Source: Oidiodendron maius Zn (taxonomy: Eukaryota > Ascomycota > Leotiomycetes > Myxotrichaceae). From it: a stretch of 64,000 nucleotides of DNA. The notes under the pieces were generated by a model. That model saw only the letters and a list, made by a program, of their open reading frames with translations. It did not search any database and had not been told where the DNA came from. Made by a program: the position numbers and the translations under genes. Numbering within the stretch: position 1 is the stretch's first letter; each line of letters opens with the position of its first letter. The DNA lies in NCBI GenBank assembly GCA_000827325.1, contig KN832872.1, positions 1,302,001 to 1,366,000 of the forward strand, written 5' to 3'. Below, piece by piece: positions 46,042 through 57,420 of this stretch.

Positions 46042-46796
46042 CTTTGCGTATTGCTCTAGAAGTGAAGAACTTAGGTAGAGGAGATTGCGGCGACCGTAAA
46101 AAGCTGAGGAAGTGAGCTCTGAAGGTGGTCAAGTGGTATGAGTTGGCCAAGCAGGTGAGGTGGGAGAAGCAGCTGTTATTTGTTATTGTGGATGTTTGCG
46201 GTGAAGGACTAGGTTCTTTTTAAGCGAGCCTTTTGGGAGATCTCAGGGCGGCAGTCGAATGGCGGGGCAGAACAGAGCAAGATGCAGCAATCCTGGCTTA
46301 AAATAAGATAAGTGAACGCCTGCCTTCGATTATGACTGTGCTTATGTGCTATATCGGGAACTATATCAGGGTTCTTTTATGTCTCAGATCCCCTTGTTTA
46401 GGCCTAAGTGACTAGGTAATATTATTTCTGGAGATCTCTTCCCTGCGCCAGCCACTGCATCCCAGGAAACAGATAAAACCTGCACTGCAATAGCTCCCTT
46501 CTCACTAATATGTCTCACTACGTTTCTGCACTTGAAATGGCCACCTGCGCGGGGTATATGGCAATAAGAGGAGACTACCATATCATATACACCAGGTCCC
46601 AATCCCCAAAACAACTAACTAAGGTATTCCCTCGCACAGCGCCCTGGCGCTGGGCCATGCTCAGCCGCCATATCCTCTCAGGGAAAAGCAAACTCCAAAC
46701 TGGAAACTAAAATCCGCAACCCTAAAGTTGTACCAAAGCTAGATAGAGACAATGCCGAAACTCCCTGACGATTCTATTCGTCAAGCATCCTAATGA
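46042..46796. other. Intergenic, no gene seen
   Basis: RanBP1 promoter on the left and 3' flank of the large membrane-protein gene on the right. No motif recognised. Confidence 0.5.
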
Positions 46797-49562
46797 TTAT
46801 CGGCGGGTCCTCTGTCCGGCCTTCTTCCCATCACGCGCCTTCCTATCGGTGTCGGCTCTCGTGCCTGCTCGCTTCGCCATCTCAATATCGTGATGCTTCT
46901 GCATACCCTTCATGAGCGCGTGCAGCTCGGCCGCGTCGGCAGCACGCTGTTGGTATCGCCGATACTCCTCATCGTCACCCAGCAGTTTTAGCCAGAGAAG
47001 CTTGGACTGCACCTGCGCCTTCAGTAAGCCCGCCTCGAGAGGTTCTCGCCATTGTTCTATAGTCTTCATCGGATCTTGCAACCCTTCCATGGTTTTCATT
47101 TTCTCCGCAAGCTTGGATTCTATTTCTGCATACTGGATGGTGATCTCTTTGGTGAGAATGGCACTCTGCTTCACAGCTTCGAGTGATAATCCCTTGGCAA
47201 AACGCGCCAATGCCGAGCTTGTAGTCGCAGTGTGCTTCATGGCAATCTTTCTCGCCTCTTCCATTCGTTTAATGGCAGTCTGTGAGTGCGCCTGCGCGTC
47301 CACGAGTACCTTGTTCATCAGAGATCGCATGTCCTCATATGACGGCAGATCTAGTATGAGGACCTCTTCATCGAACAGAGACGACATCTTATCCATCACA
47401 CTCTGCCATGTCTGGGCAAGAGTACTTCCAAAATCAACCACAAATGTCTCATTAACGCGCGGCTTCTTCGTCGTGATGATAGAGATGTTCAAGATGCCAT
47501 AAGCTTGGTTTTTAGGTATCAAAAGCACGATTCCTTCGTCCGAGCTGTACGCTCTCTCGGTGTCAACGGTAACATTGTCTCGGGTAATATTGACAGATAT
47601 TGCCTCCTTATTAAGCCAACTAAGTTTTGTAGCTGATGGAATACGGATTAAGATCTCTCTATCTCCTAGAATCTGGGCACTACAGACTTGAGATTTGTTC
47701 ACGGGTTTGCCCGAGCTGTGGATTTCGGGAGATATATTTCCTAACTCTTTTGAAGGCAGGACGGATAGGCTATTTGGTACTGGAGACCGCGATTCAGTAA
47801 CTGTTATTGTCCGTGTAGCAGTCTTTATTGCGATGGAAGTAGTAATCGATTCAACACTCGTCGCCTGGAGAGTGGAAGTTGGTGTCGTAGAGATGGGTAC
47901 GGCTGACATGACCTTGCTGTTGATGGATATCGCTGGGATGGACGACGCGTAGTTATAAGACTGGATACCGGTGAAGACGGTAACGAACACACTCAGGAGA
48001 AGCACGCTAACAGGAAAGAATGCTCTCCACTCTGCGCCAGTTCGCGGCCGAATGAAGCTGAGACTGCTACTCAAATTATGAGGGACCTTCTCCAGATCCT
48101 GAGAATCAGCAGGAGAGGCCGACGGCGTTGGGGTCTCAAGAGCTTCATGGAGACCGGTGATATATGCCAGGTTCCGGTTCATCTGCCTCGCATCAATATT
48201 CAGGAATGAGGCTAGGTCTATGGGCAAACGACGGTGGATGATACTTCCTCGACCATTCGGATCTCGCGACTCTAAGCACATATGGATTGCGTGTTGATCA
48301 AGAGACATGCATTGGCCACGATCGAATAGTTGTTTATGAGAGATGACAATCGAAGGCACGCCATGACGGGCCATGAATTTTCTTGTTGTAGACATAGTTC
48401 TTCTTGCATCCGGGTCGTCATTATCAGAACAGTAGAAAATTGCCACGTGAGGCAGTTCCCAAGCGGGTTCGATAATGAAGCCTTGACCTTCTGGGACGGA
48501 GTGGTACGAAAAGTTATCATCAAGGGTCAACTTGAGAACGTCAGGCTTCCTGGGAGAATCCTCAAATTTCAAGTTCCGTGCGGAGATGCCGTCCTCTACC
48601 TTAATTTGAAAGCCTGACGAATGCATGAGCTCGATCTCAGGTGTTTTTTCGGAACCAAACGCTGACACGGGGACAACATTATAAAGCTGGGACGGAAATT
48701 GCCGGAGATGCTTTGCTCGATTTCCACTGTCTACTGATGCAGTCACAGAGCTGGCGATCTTGTGGATGATGTCCTGCTTTGCCGCGTGGCTGCCAACGTA
48801 GAGAATCCGGAGAGGATCTCGAGTAGATAGACCCTGTTTTGTCATAGTTTGACGGATGGTGACAGCCAAGCGCTTAGGTGGATGCTGCAGAGCCATATCC
48901 TCGAGGACAGTGGTAGTTTGCTCCTCATTGTAGTCCGCTACTGTGTGTTTGACTGAGATTGTCTCGGCACCTAATGTGAATGGTTCTTCGAACTCGATGG
49001 ACTGGACGACGGGCCTATCGAGATCTTCGAGCTTGACAGTAGAGCTGCGGCCCTTCGAAGAGACACTGGGAGGCACTTCAGCAGCAGTGGCAACTTCTTG
49101 GAGAGAAGACGACCCATCGTCGTCTTCTTCGGCACTCTCCTCGCCACTCTGCTCGGTATCAGCTATGCTAGCAACCTCGTCCGGGCGGCCGAAGTCTGTA
49201 GAGGCTATAGATTCCGTAGCATTTCCGTCGCGGCTCTCCTCGTCCGTGTCGATGAACTCGTAGGCCGACCCAGCAAGGCTATTCTCGTCCGAGAGTGCCT
49301 CGCTCCGAGCCGACATGGTTTCGGACGATGACTTAATGGCTTCGAGAGATGACTTCGTGGACAGAGGAGGACTGCCCTTAACAGATATGCCAGTCGAATC
49401 AGAGATGTGTTGTGCCCAGCGACGTATCTTCTCGTTCGACAGCGATGGTAAGGAGGGGTAGACGAGATTGGGTGGCGTAGGATTTGGAGTGATATCTCCA
49501 AAACGAGAGGACCGCTGGCTGCGATATTCCATCGTGTCAGCCATGACTTTTTCGAATATCAA
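46797..49562 (-). CDS. Uncharacterised 921-aa single-pass membrane protein
   Basis: A single open frame of 921 codons. I recognise no named domain. Residues 1-180 are Ser/Thr/Glu-rich and disordered. Residues about 190-450 look globular, with a strand-turn piece RILYVGSHAAKQDIIHKI and later HVAIFYCSDNDDPDARRTM and GVPSIVISHKQLF, which look like alternating beta/alpha elements of a Rossmann-type fold (inference). One transmembrane helix is clear near residues 515-535 (FFPVSVLLLSVFVTVFTGI). It is followed by a Thr/Ser-rich stretch, a beta-rich module (ILIRIPSATKLSWL, VLLIPKNQAYGILNISI) with NIS/NVT/NET glycosylation sites, and a long helical coiled-coil C-terminus ending KAGQRTRR. The architecture suggests a membrane-anchored sensor or tether, but that is speculative. 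The second Met (MADTMEYRSQ, 49544) may be the true start. Confidence 0.88.
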   Translation of the reverse strand: MIFEKVMADTMEYRSQRSSRFGDITPNPTPPNLVYPSLPSLSNEKIRRWAQHISDSTGISVKGSPPLSTKSSLEAIKSSSETMSARSEALSDENSLAGSAYEFIDTDEESRDGNATESIASTDFGRPDEVASIADTEQSGEESAEEDDDGSSSLQEVATAAEVPPSVSSKGRSSTVKLEDLDRPVVQSIEFEEPFTLGAETISVKHTVADYNEEQTTTVLEDMALQHPPKRLAVTIRQTMTKQGLSTRDPLRILYVGSHAAKQDIIHKIASSVTASVDSGNRAKHLRQFPSQLYNVVPVSAFGSEKTPEIELMHSSGFQIKVEDGISARNLKFEDSPRKPDVLKLTLDDNFSYHSVPEGQGFIIEPAWELPHVAIFYCSDNDDPDARRTMSTTRKFMARHGVPSIVISHKQLFDRGQCMSLDQHAIHMCLESRDPNGRGSIIHRRLPIDLASFLNIDARQMNRNLAYITGLHEALETPTPSASPADSQDLEKVPHNLSSSLSFIRPRTGAEWRAFFPVSVLLLSVFVTVFTGIQSYNYASSIPAISINSKVMSAVPISTTPTSTLQATSVESITTSIAIKTATRTITVTESRSPVPNSLSVLPSKELGNISPEIHSSGKPVNKSQVCSAQILGDREILIRIPSATKLSWLNKEAISVNITRDNVTVDTERAYSSDEGIVLLIPKNQAYGILNISIITTKKPRVNETFVVDFGSTLAQTWQSVMDKMSSLFDEEVLILDLPSYEDMRSLMNKVLVDAQAHSQTAIKRMEEARKIAMKHTATTSSALARFAKGLSLEAVKQSAILTKEITIQYAEIESKLAEKMKTMEGLQDPMKTIEQWREPLEAGLLKAQVQSKLLWLKLLGDDEEYRRYQQRAADAAELHALMKGMQKHHDIEMAKRAGTRADTDRKARDGKKAGQRTRR

Positions 49563-50859
49563 GAATTCACCTTTATCAGGCAGAAGTGTGCTAGGATAGC
49601 ACAGCCAAGAAGGGTCAGAGAGGGTGGTAAGATGGGAATGCCTTACCTGTCCTACCCGAAAAGCGAAACCGCCGACAGATTTTGAATATGGATAGTCGTC
49701 AAGTTGACCAGTGTATGACCCTTCTTGATATTTTAGATAGCGGCGTCAGAGATGTCGTGCGCGCCGTTTGCTGCCTACTATGTCGTTGCGGAGAGCGAGA
49801 AAGGTCCGCCGACGTCAGAAGGGTCCCGAGGAAGCCTGAGTCAACGGGTCCTGGGGAAACTCCAGGAAGACCGTAGGATTTATAAGGGCGGGTCTCGATA
49901 CGCAACTAGATGAATTATGAGGATCAAGGGGAGGTATGAACTTCTTCTGCTAGAGACAAGACAGAGATGGAAGTGCTGGAAGCTTTGTTGTCACGGTCGC
50001 AGGAGGGGTGATTCGCAGCCTTGCTAGCCTGAGGTTGATGACCCGATTATCGTAGCCCGATAACGATTGGGCTGCGATAAGAGACGAGACCCCGCCATGA
50101 AATTGGAGATCCCATCATCGCCGACTCCACGCGAACCAAACAATGCGAATGTGCACTACTCCTATATGTTTATTTTTAGATGTTGCTACTCCCTACATAT
50201 TAGTTAGCCGCCATTGGGTATATCACTCCTCATTTTAGGGAATACAAAACAATACCCTTTTGAACCGATACTGCTATTAAAAATATAACCGTGCAGGGTA
50301 TGCACTATTCAATGTCACACACTCCGCTTTAAATTAACGTCTAGGTTAATATTCGCACACTTTTAAAGGCAGTGCTTTCATATCCGTACGTTCAATATAC
50401 CATCTGCAAATTAAATGCACGCTAAAGTCTCTCTTAGTATAAATACTCGTCGTCACCGAACCTGACTCGGAGACACTTACACCTCGCCATCCAGATACGG
50501 CATGACATGGAGATCTATGATGGGCACTATTTGACCCTAGACGCGCTTAATTAAAAATCCTGATATTACTTCACCAGTACACAGATTGCGTACTTCCGCC
50601 AGGTCTCCGACTACTCAGTACCTAATATGTCAAGGGCCGGTCTGGAGTGGGAGATACGTCGAGGAATCAATGCATGTCTACTTATATCGCTGATGGATCA
50701 AACATGGATGAACATATCAATTTCGCAACTTCCCATGAGTGCTGATTACGTTGCAGGCATGCAAGCTAAGGAAGCCCAGATACCCGCGCCGGCGTCTATA
50801 TTCTCAAACTCATACTCGTACAAAGATGCAGATGCCATTTTTAATGCCTGGTGTCTCTC
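49563..50859. other. Intergenic, no gene seen
   Basis: 1.3 kb containing the promoter of the 921-aa gene and the 3' flank of the thiolase gene; the centre (50.1-50.5 kb) is AT-rich. No RNA gene or repeat recognised. Confidence 0.5.
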
Positions 50860-52310
50860 CTACTCAGCAACCCAGACCGCAGCCATGCCCATACCTGTAC
50901 CGACGCACATACTCGTGACGCCGACCTTCTGGCCCGTCCTCCGCAGTTCGTACAGTAAAGTGCTGACTTGGCGGGCGCCCGTGCAACCCAGCGGGTGACC
51001 GAAGGCGATCGCACCACCTTTGGGGTTGATCTTCTTCTGATCAATACCGAGCTCATTGGCGCACCAGACGCACTGCGAAGCAAAAGCCTCGTTGATCTCG
51101 AAGATATCAACATCATCCTTATTGATGCCCGTCTTCTCGAAGACCTTGGGGATAGCGGCCCACGGACCGATGCCCATAAGCAAAGGCGCGACACCAGCAA
51201 CTGACGCGGCCACGTACTTGCCCAGGATGGTCTGTCCAAGCCGCTCAGCTGTGGAGCGCTTCATCAAGAGCACGGCAGCGGCCCCGTCGGAGATCTGGGA
51301 AGCATTTCCGGCGTGGATGGAGCCATCTTTGGCGAAGGCGGGCTTGATCTTGGCCAAACTCTCGGCAGTGATGCCAGGCCGGACACCATCATCCTTGGAG
51401 ACAGTGATCTGCTGAACCTCGCCGGTCTTTGGGTTCTCCCATGACACCTTCAGTGGAGCAATCTCCTCGTCGAAGAGGCCGGCCTCCTGGGCCTTGATGG
51501 CCTTCTGGTACGAGGAGGCTGCGAAGGCGTCCTGATCTGCGCGCGAAATGCCTTTGTCCTTAGCCATCTGCTCAGAGAGGACACCCATGGGCACCTTGCA
51601 GTTCTTGGATTCAGGATGCGAATCGAGGAGCTCAGAGAATTCGGTAACGGCACCGGGACTGCGTTTTATAGTCGTTAGCCACCGCACCAGCACATGATGA
51701 CCATAATCCGAAGTTTCCTTACCCATATTGCAGACTCATACTCTCGACACCGGCACCGATGCCGACCTCGATCATGCCAGACTTGATAGCATTGGCGATG
51801 TCGACGCATGCTTGTAGACCAGACGAGCACTGTCTGTTCAGGGCCTTCACAGCGGCGGTCACAGGGAATCCAGCAGCCAGGGCTGCGGCACGGAATTCTG
51901 TAGCGCCACCGCCGGGAGGCAGAACAGAGCCGACAGCGATGTCCTCGACGAGCGCGGGGTCGATCTTGGAGCGGTCGATGAGCGACTTGAAGGCGCCAAC
52001 AAGCAGATCCGCAGCCGCCGTGTCCTTGAAGCCTCCCTTCCCGCCCTTGGTGAAGGCTGTTCGGAGACAGGCTGTGACAACGATCTGGAAGGATTATTAA
52101 TACCATTCATCCTCTGCTCATGAATTCAGGAGACACTCACATCATCAGGGCTTTTCCTCAACAGAGCGGCGCGCCCACCATCACTCCTTCCCCCCGAGAT
52201 GTGGCCAGAGACCTGTCCGAGTCTTTGAGCTGCAGTTCCAACGTCATACGTCAGTCTATGCTCTATCTAGTCCCGCCTTTGCTATCGGGTGATTACTTAC
52301 CGGCAGACAT
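50860..52310 (-). CDS. POT1: Peroxisomal 3-ketoacyl-CoA thiolase with PTS2 signal
   Basis: Predicted 419 aa from four exons (52310-52301, 52229-52141, 52084-51723, 51658-50860). It catalyses the thiolytic last step of fatty-acid beta-oxidation. The N-terminus reads MSAAQRLGQVSGHI; RLGQVSGHI fits the peroxisomal PTS2 pattern R-L-x5-H-[LA] except for Ile at the last position. Catalytic motifs are NRQCSSGLQA (acyl-accepting Cys), GGAIAFGHPLGCTGARQ (His) and SMCVGTGMGMA (second Cys). FEINEAFASQ and GNASQISDGAAAVLL are also conserved. The signal is assembled across the first intron, since exon 1 has only ten coding bases. Introns are 56-71 nt. Confidence 0.95.
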
Positions 52311-53084
52311 TATTCCCTACGTATAAGAAATAATAAACAAAGGGTATCAAGTCAGTGTACAAAAATTGCGGGTTTCTGTTCCTGTTTCTCTTTTGTGGTT
52401 TCTGAAGGAGAGTACGAGAGGAAGAGGGATTCGGCTGGTTTCCCTTTTAAACTCGCATGCTCCGTCCCAGCTGCGAGCCGAGGTACGATTTAATTGGTCG
52501 AGGCGCCACTCCATCACATGCGAATCTGGGGACGAAATGTTTCTCGAGGACGGAATATGGTAATCAGTCCAGCATCATGTGATGGCCCAACTCAATTTCT
52601 GGAATGGTAATCTGTGATGAGTGAGATGGTCATCTGGCATGCGTTGCAGGATTCCATGGCAATGCTGTAGCTCTCCGGGTATTAAAGGCACAGCATTCAA
52701 CGAGGGTGTAATATCTGATTGAGGGGCAAATCTAGTCCTAGCCATTTTCTGGGGAAGCAAAGCGGGAATTATATACTCACCCACAGTTGATTTAACGTGC
52801 ACAATTGAGCCCGTGATATTTTTGTTTTGCCATTTTTATTTATTACAAACATTTTTATCTTGCTCTCTCAGCAACCGACCATTTTCATGGGTATTAAGCT
52901 AGATGGCGCCCCTCTACCAAGACTGTAAATTATGCCCTTTATATTCAAAACAGGAAGCGGAATATCACAGCCCAATCCATGTGAAGATGCAAAATATCCA
53001 AAAGTCGCTCCAACGCTCAAAGACTCCCCAATGCAAACCATATCCCCGTGATCATCATGACGCCACAGTCGTTTAACCTTACGC
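52311..53084. other. Intergenic: thiolase promoter and glycerol kinase 3' flank
   Basis: AT-rich, no gene recognised. Thiolase transcription starts leftwards from here. Confidence 0.5.
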
Positions 53085-55120
53085 TCAAGGCTTTAGCGTC
53101 GTGGCCTCGATAGTGCCATGGCTCCCGGCATCCGCATCGATAACTTCGTCCAACTCTTCGAGCACCCATCCCCTACTCATCTCTACCGCCTGTTCCCACT
53201 TCTTGAACAGCGCTGCACTCTTCTTCTGATCTATCTGCGGTATAAAGAGTGTGCGGTTCTCTCTATTGATCTCCTTCAGCTCATCGAACTCCTTCCAGAC
53301 ACCCACCGCGAAGCCAGCCCCGATGGCAGCGCCGAGTGCGGTGGTCTCGCGCATGCTAGGCCGGTCGACGGGGATCTGGATGATGTCGGCCTGGGTCTGC
53401 ATTGCGAGGTTGGAAGTAGACATCCCTCCGTCGACGGCGAGACCCTCAAGTTTGTGCCCCGAGTCCTTTTCCATAGCGTCGAGGATAGCTTTGGTTTGGT
53501 AGCATGTAGCTTCGAGGGTGGCTCGCGCTATGTGTCCTCGCTGGGTGTGCTGTGTAATGCCGACTGTTCATCCGTATTAGCCTCGAGTATGGCTTTCAGG
53601 GGGGGATGTATACTTACAAAGTGTTCCCTTCGCGTCGTCGATCCAGTACGGAGCAAAGAGACCACTGAATGCAGTCACGAACACCACGCCACCATTATCC
53701 TTCACCGTCTCTGCCAGCTCCGTGATCTTGCTCGAATGCTTGATGAACCCCATGTTGTTCATCAGGAACTTCACCCCGGATCCGGCCACAGCGATACTAC
53801 CTTCCAATGCATACACTGGTTTTCGGCCGCTGCCAAAGTCGTAGGCGACGGTGGCGAGTAATCCGTACTTCGAGATAACGGGCTTCTCACCCACGTTGTA
53901 GAGCAGGAAGCACCCTGTCCCGTAAGTGTTCTTTGCCATGCCGGGAGTGAATCCGCATTGGCCAACCAGAGCAGCAGATTGGTCGCCTAGACAGCCGGTG
54001 ATAGTGACGTCTTTGAGAAGGCCGAAGGCGAGTTTACCAAAGGCCTCTTTATCTGAGGAGGGGGCGATTTTAGGCAGGGTGATGTGCTTGCGGTCGAGTT
54101 CGAAAAAGTCGAGGAGTTCATCATCATATTGTAAGGTGTGTAGATTCATGAACATCGTTCGAGAAGCATTAGTGGTATCTGTCACATGTACGCCCGCATC
54201 CTTACCCCCGTTCAGCTTGTATATCAGCCAGGAATCGACAGTTCCGAACGAGCAGCGCCCCTCATCGTAGGCTTGCTTCACGGCCTCAACATTTTCGTAC
54301 AGCCAGAGGAATTTCACGCTTGAAGGGTAGGTGGAGAGAGGGAGGCCGCACTTCTGCGGCAGTTCATCTGCGCCTTTCCGTTTCTTCAGCTCCCGGACGA
54401 TGGCAGTAGTTCGCGTATCAGGCCAGACAATGGCATTGTAAAGCGGCTTGCCGGTGTTGGTGTCCCAGCAGATTGTAGTTTCTCGCTGGTTCGTAATGCC
54501 AATGGTCCGAATATCTTTCTTCTTATGGCCAAGTTCGAAAAATTTCTCGGTGGCCTTGTCTATGCACTCTTGCACTGTGGTGGCTAACTCTTCAGGGTCA
54601 TGCTCGTGCCAGCTGTAATATCACGATTAGCCGGGGCGCAAAGATAGGTTAGAGCTCCAAGACCTTACCCTGACTCAGGAAACAGGTTTGTGAACTCAAT
54701 TTGGTGGCTGGCGACAGGTTGGCCCTCGCCATCGAAGATGAGGAAGCGAGAGGAGGTCGTACCGCAGTCTATACTGCCAATGAACCAGTGCTTCTGTTTC
54801 TCCTCATCGGTCTCGCCAATGCCCAAGGGCAGGTTGTCTTGTGGTTTCGTCACGGCAACATTCTCAACATGCTTGGCCTCGACCGGCTCAAGGATCTTGA
54901 GAAAGTCTCCACTTGGGGTTGCGATTCGGAAGGGCATGGCGTCCATTGCGGGAGCAGCGCGTAGGGACCGGAGAGGGCACAAATGTCGTCGAAAGGAGAA
55001 CGAGAAGGGGCGACAATAAGAAGAAGATTGCCAGACAGTGGGATGAGGAAGGGTGGGGTTGTAGAGGAGCTGGACGGGTCGGATACGTGGTACAGACACG
55101 GCGACTATTGTGGGTGGCAA
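53085..55120 (-). CDS. GUT1: Glycerol kinase
   Basis: Predicted 641 aa from three exons (55120-54669, 54612-53618, 53563-53085), or 583 aa if the Met at 54946 is used. It phosphorylates glycerol to glycerol-3-phosphate for respiration or lipid synthesis. FGGY-kinase motifs seen: [19 protein letters not shown] (phosphate-1 loop), [102 protein letters not shown] and the adenine-loop VDGGMSTSN, followed by [13 protein letters not shown]. The first 58 residues are rich in Arg, Ser and Pro with no Asp or Glu, resembling a mitochondrial presequence, while the shorter start matches a cytosolic form. Introns are 56 and 54 nt. Confidence 0.95.
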
Positions 55121-56439
55121 GGCGCTGGTGGTAAATAGGAGGGGGGGGATAAGCGGGGAAAGGAAAGCAGTCTACTTGACGTCAGGCAACGAGAAGCAGG
55201 CGGAGAAATTAAAGAGAGAGAGGAAAAGAAGAAGCAGAACTGGGAGAGGGATCGAGAGGAGGAGGGGATGAGGGAGGAGACGAGAAGAAATAATCCGGAA
55301 GGGAGGGAGTCGTACGTGGTGTCGTGGTGGTGCTACGAGCAGGTTCCGGGTGCAGCTTGCGGGCGGCGGGCCGCCATGTGACACGAGACGTGATGGGGTG
55401 TTAAGGGACGCGAGGAGGAAGGAAAGAAAGAAAGGAAAGAGAAAATAGAGGAGACTAGCCCAATTGGTGGTTATGAAGCTCGGAGTACCCTATGCTATGC
55501 GAACAAGGTGTATCTTTGGGCGTTGGAAGGTCTGGAGGCAGCTCGCGCCCACTGTTCGCGTAGGTGGGATCGTGAACTTGAAGCCCGTGCAGGCTCGGCT
55601 GACCTGCCGGAAATCTCCCTGTCACTCAAGAGTCTCGTTCATTTTCCGCCACCGCCTCTGCCGATCGCATCTCGTCCACCGCCAGCTCGGGATATGCTTA
55701 ATCCAACCTAGATCCTACGCGAAAGGGAGTCCCTCTGCTATTTCCGGCTCTCCTTGGCCGGTCCTCGCGCTTCTAGCCCTTCCAGCCCTTCCAATGCTTC
55801 CCTTCCTCCCTGCGGGTGGAGCCCCCGTCGCGGACCAAACGGTCCATCTCACTTCCAACCTCCTTTTTCTGCTTTTTTTGTAAGTGCACGCGGTCAACTA
55901 GTCAGCTAGTCGCGCGCAGAAGGGCCCATATGTCCGATATCTTGGTCGGCTGATGCGCTCTCCTCTCTCCGGGATCCATTACTGTGGGTCTGTTCCTAAA
56001 GATAATTCCTTCCAACGTGAGGTAAAAGTTATAATACGAGGAACCCCTATTTGTTATTTACCTACCTTAGGAAGGACGTGACGACCTATGCACCATTCAT
56101 AACTAGTGTTGTGGAATGTCATGTGTCTCTTTTAAGATCTTATCGGGGATTCCTGCTTCGATCATCAAACCCTTCCACCTCCAGCACCTCCGAAAAAGGG
56201 TCTTTGCCCTGATAGCCAATACCCAGGATTTGGCTCTGCTGATCACGTGTCGACACCATAGCTTTAACGCCCATGTGTCCTTCCGACGGAATGCAGACGA
56301 GTCTTAGCTTACTCTCCTCCCTGTCGTAAGAGGAAATCAAAGACTAGAATGATGATGAGCCTGTTTGCGTGAATACGGGGGAGACATTGGACACCAATGT
56401 GCACAGTTTAAAGCTAAATACCCGGGTGTAAAGTGAAGA
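55121..56439. other. Intergenic, no gene seen
   Basis: Contains the glycerol kinase promoter and GA-rich tracts around 55140-55440. No supported gene. Confidence 0.5.
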
Positions 56440-56906
56440 GTGATATTGCAAGATCCTCCTCATTCGAAGCGCTAAAGACGGAAGACGTCGAAAATATGGC
56501 GCACGATTTCTTCGAACCGCAGCCGATCACACGTCTGTTCCCACTCTAATCAATTCCATACCTACTGGAAACTCTGAATCGTTTGTACACCTAGGAGCCA
56601 AATTCTCATTTTTCGTTGCGTCCTGCATACACACCGGCGAAAGGGTGCGTTTGATTCTCAGCAACATTAAGTCCGCAGTGAGGCTAGATTCTGTGATATT
56701 CCTAGTTGAGACGGTTCTCCCTAACAGACGTCAGCTCTTATGCCACAGTCATGGAATTGACCATGATGGCTGCTCTCGCATCGAAGGAGCGCACAGAGGA
56801 GGAGTGGAAGGCGTTGATCGACTCAGCTGGGCTGAACCTGGAAAATCCCTTACATATATATAAGCCGGCCAGTTACGAGGGAGTTATAAAGGTAACTGTG
56901 AACTAA
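56440..56906 (+). pseudogene. Relic of an O-methyltransferase C-terminus
   Basis: Three pieces in order match the C-terminal half of fungal class I-like O-methyltransferases: FEALKTEDVENMAHDFFEPQPI (56467-56530, split here by family as MAHDFFEPQP), RLILSNIKSAVRLDSVIFLVETVLPN (about 56645-56725) and, in another frame, ELTMMAALASKERTEEEWKALID with SAGLNLENPLHIY (56754-56880), ending with a TAA at 56904-56906. The intervening HDxPD-type catalytic region is not recognisable, the frame changes at least once, and nothing upstream encodes the SAM-binding GGG motif. This is therefore a 5'-truncated pseudogene. Such enzymes usually belong to secondary-metabolite pathways, but no other pathway gene is nearby. 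Confidence 0.75.
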
Positions 56907-57138
56907 GCATATGTGTTGCGGAACAGATAGAATACCTACGTATTTGAGATCTTAAACTCCACAGTTGAAGTATTTAAATATATCTCATCAGGATTTGTCT
57001 GATTGTTTCCAAACTAAGCACGCCCACTATGGAAAAAGGTCCTCGGCAAGTGGAAAAGCTATCAAACTATGCATTATTAGGCCCATCTTCCAAAAGTGCT
57101 GAAGATGCACCCCCAGGATTACTGATCAACTATCCATC
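56907..57138. other. AT-rich spacer
   Basis: Short AT-rich interval between the methyltransferase relic and the small secreted candidate; nothing recognised. Confidence 0.4.
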
Positions 57139-57420
57139 CTATAGTCGTGTTATGTCTAGTAAGCGCAGCATGTTTGGCAGTTCACATTTGTGGGACATTC
57201 CTAGATCTATCAGTCTTCTGCAAACAGATATATGTTTGACAGATAACTCATAGCTTACAACTGATCCGCCACACGAGCATGGGCAGATATGAATTGCTGG
57301 GATTTCTACTCCGGCATCTCGAACGACGTTCTCAACCGGAGACGCTATCACAAGGGTCAAGGTATATGCCAGGAAGATGAGAATAGACCGCGGGGATGAG
57401 TGAATGGGACAGTCTCTCAT
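57139..57420 (-). CDS. Possible small secreted cysteine-containing protein
   Basis: From the Met at 57420 a 93-residue frame begins MRDCPIHSSPRSILIFLAYT, with a hydrophobic core and a plausible cleavage after LVIA. Then come SPVENVVRDAGVEIP and a cysteine cluster ICPCSCGG. Six cysteines in total and the small size recall secreted fungal peptides. No intron, homologue or promoter evidence, and the tail has no further motif. It could be chance. Confidence 0.3.
   Translation of the reverse strand: MRDCPIHSSPRSILIFLAYTLTLVIASPVENVVRDAGVEIPAIHICPCSCGGSVVSYELSVKHISVCRRLIDLGMSHKCELPNMLRLLDITRL

Noticed and set aside
53118-53861. 247-codon plus-strand ORF within glycerol kinase
   Set aside because: Antisense shadow of a well-identified gene.
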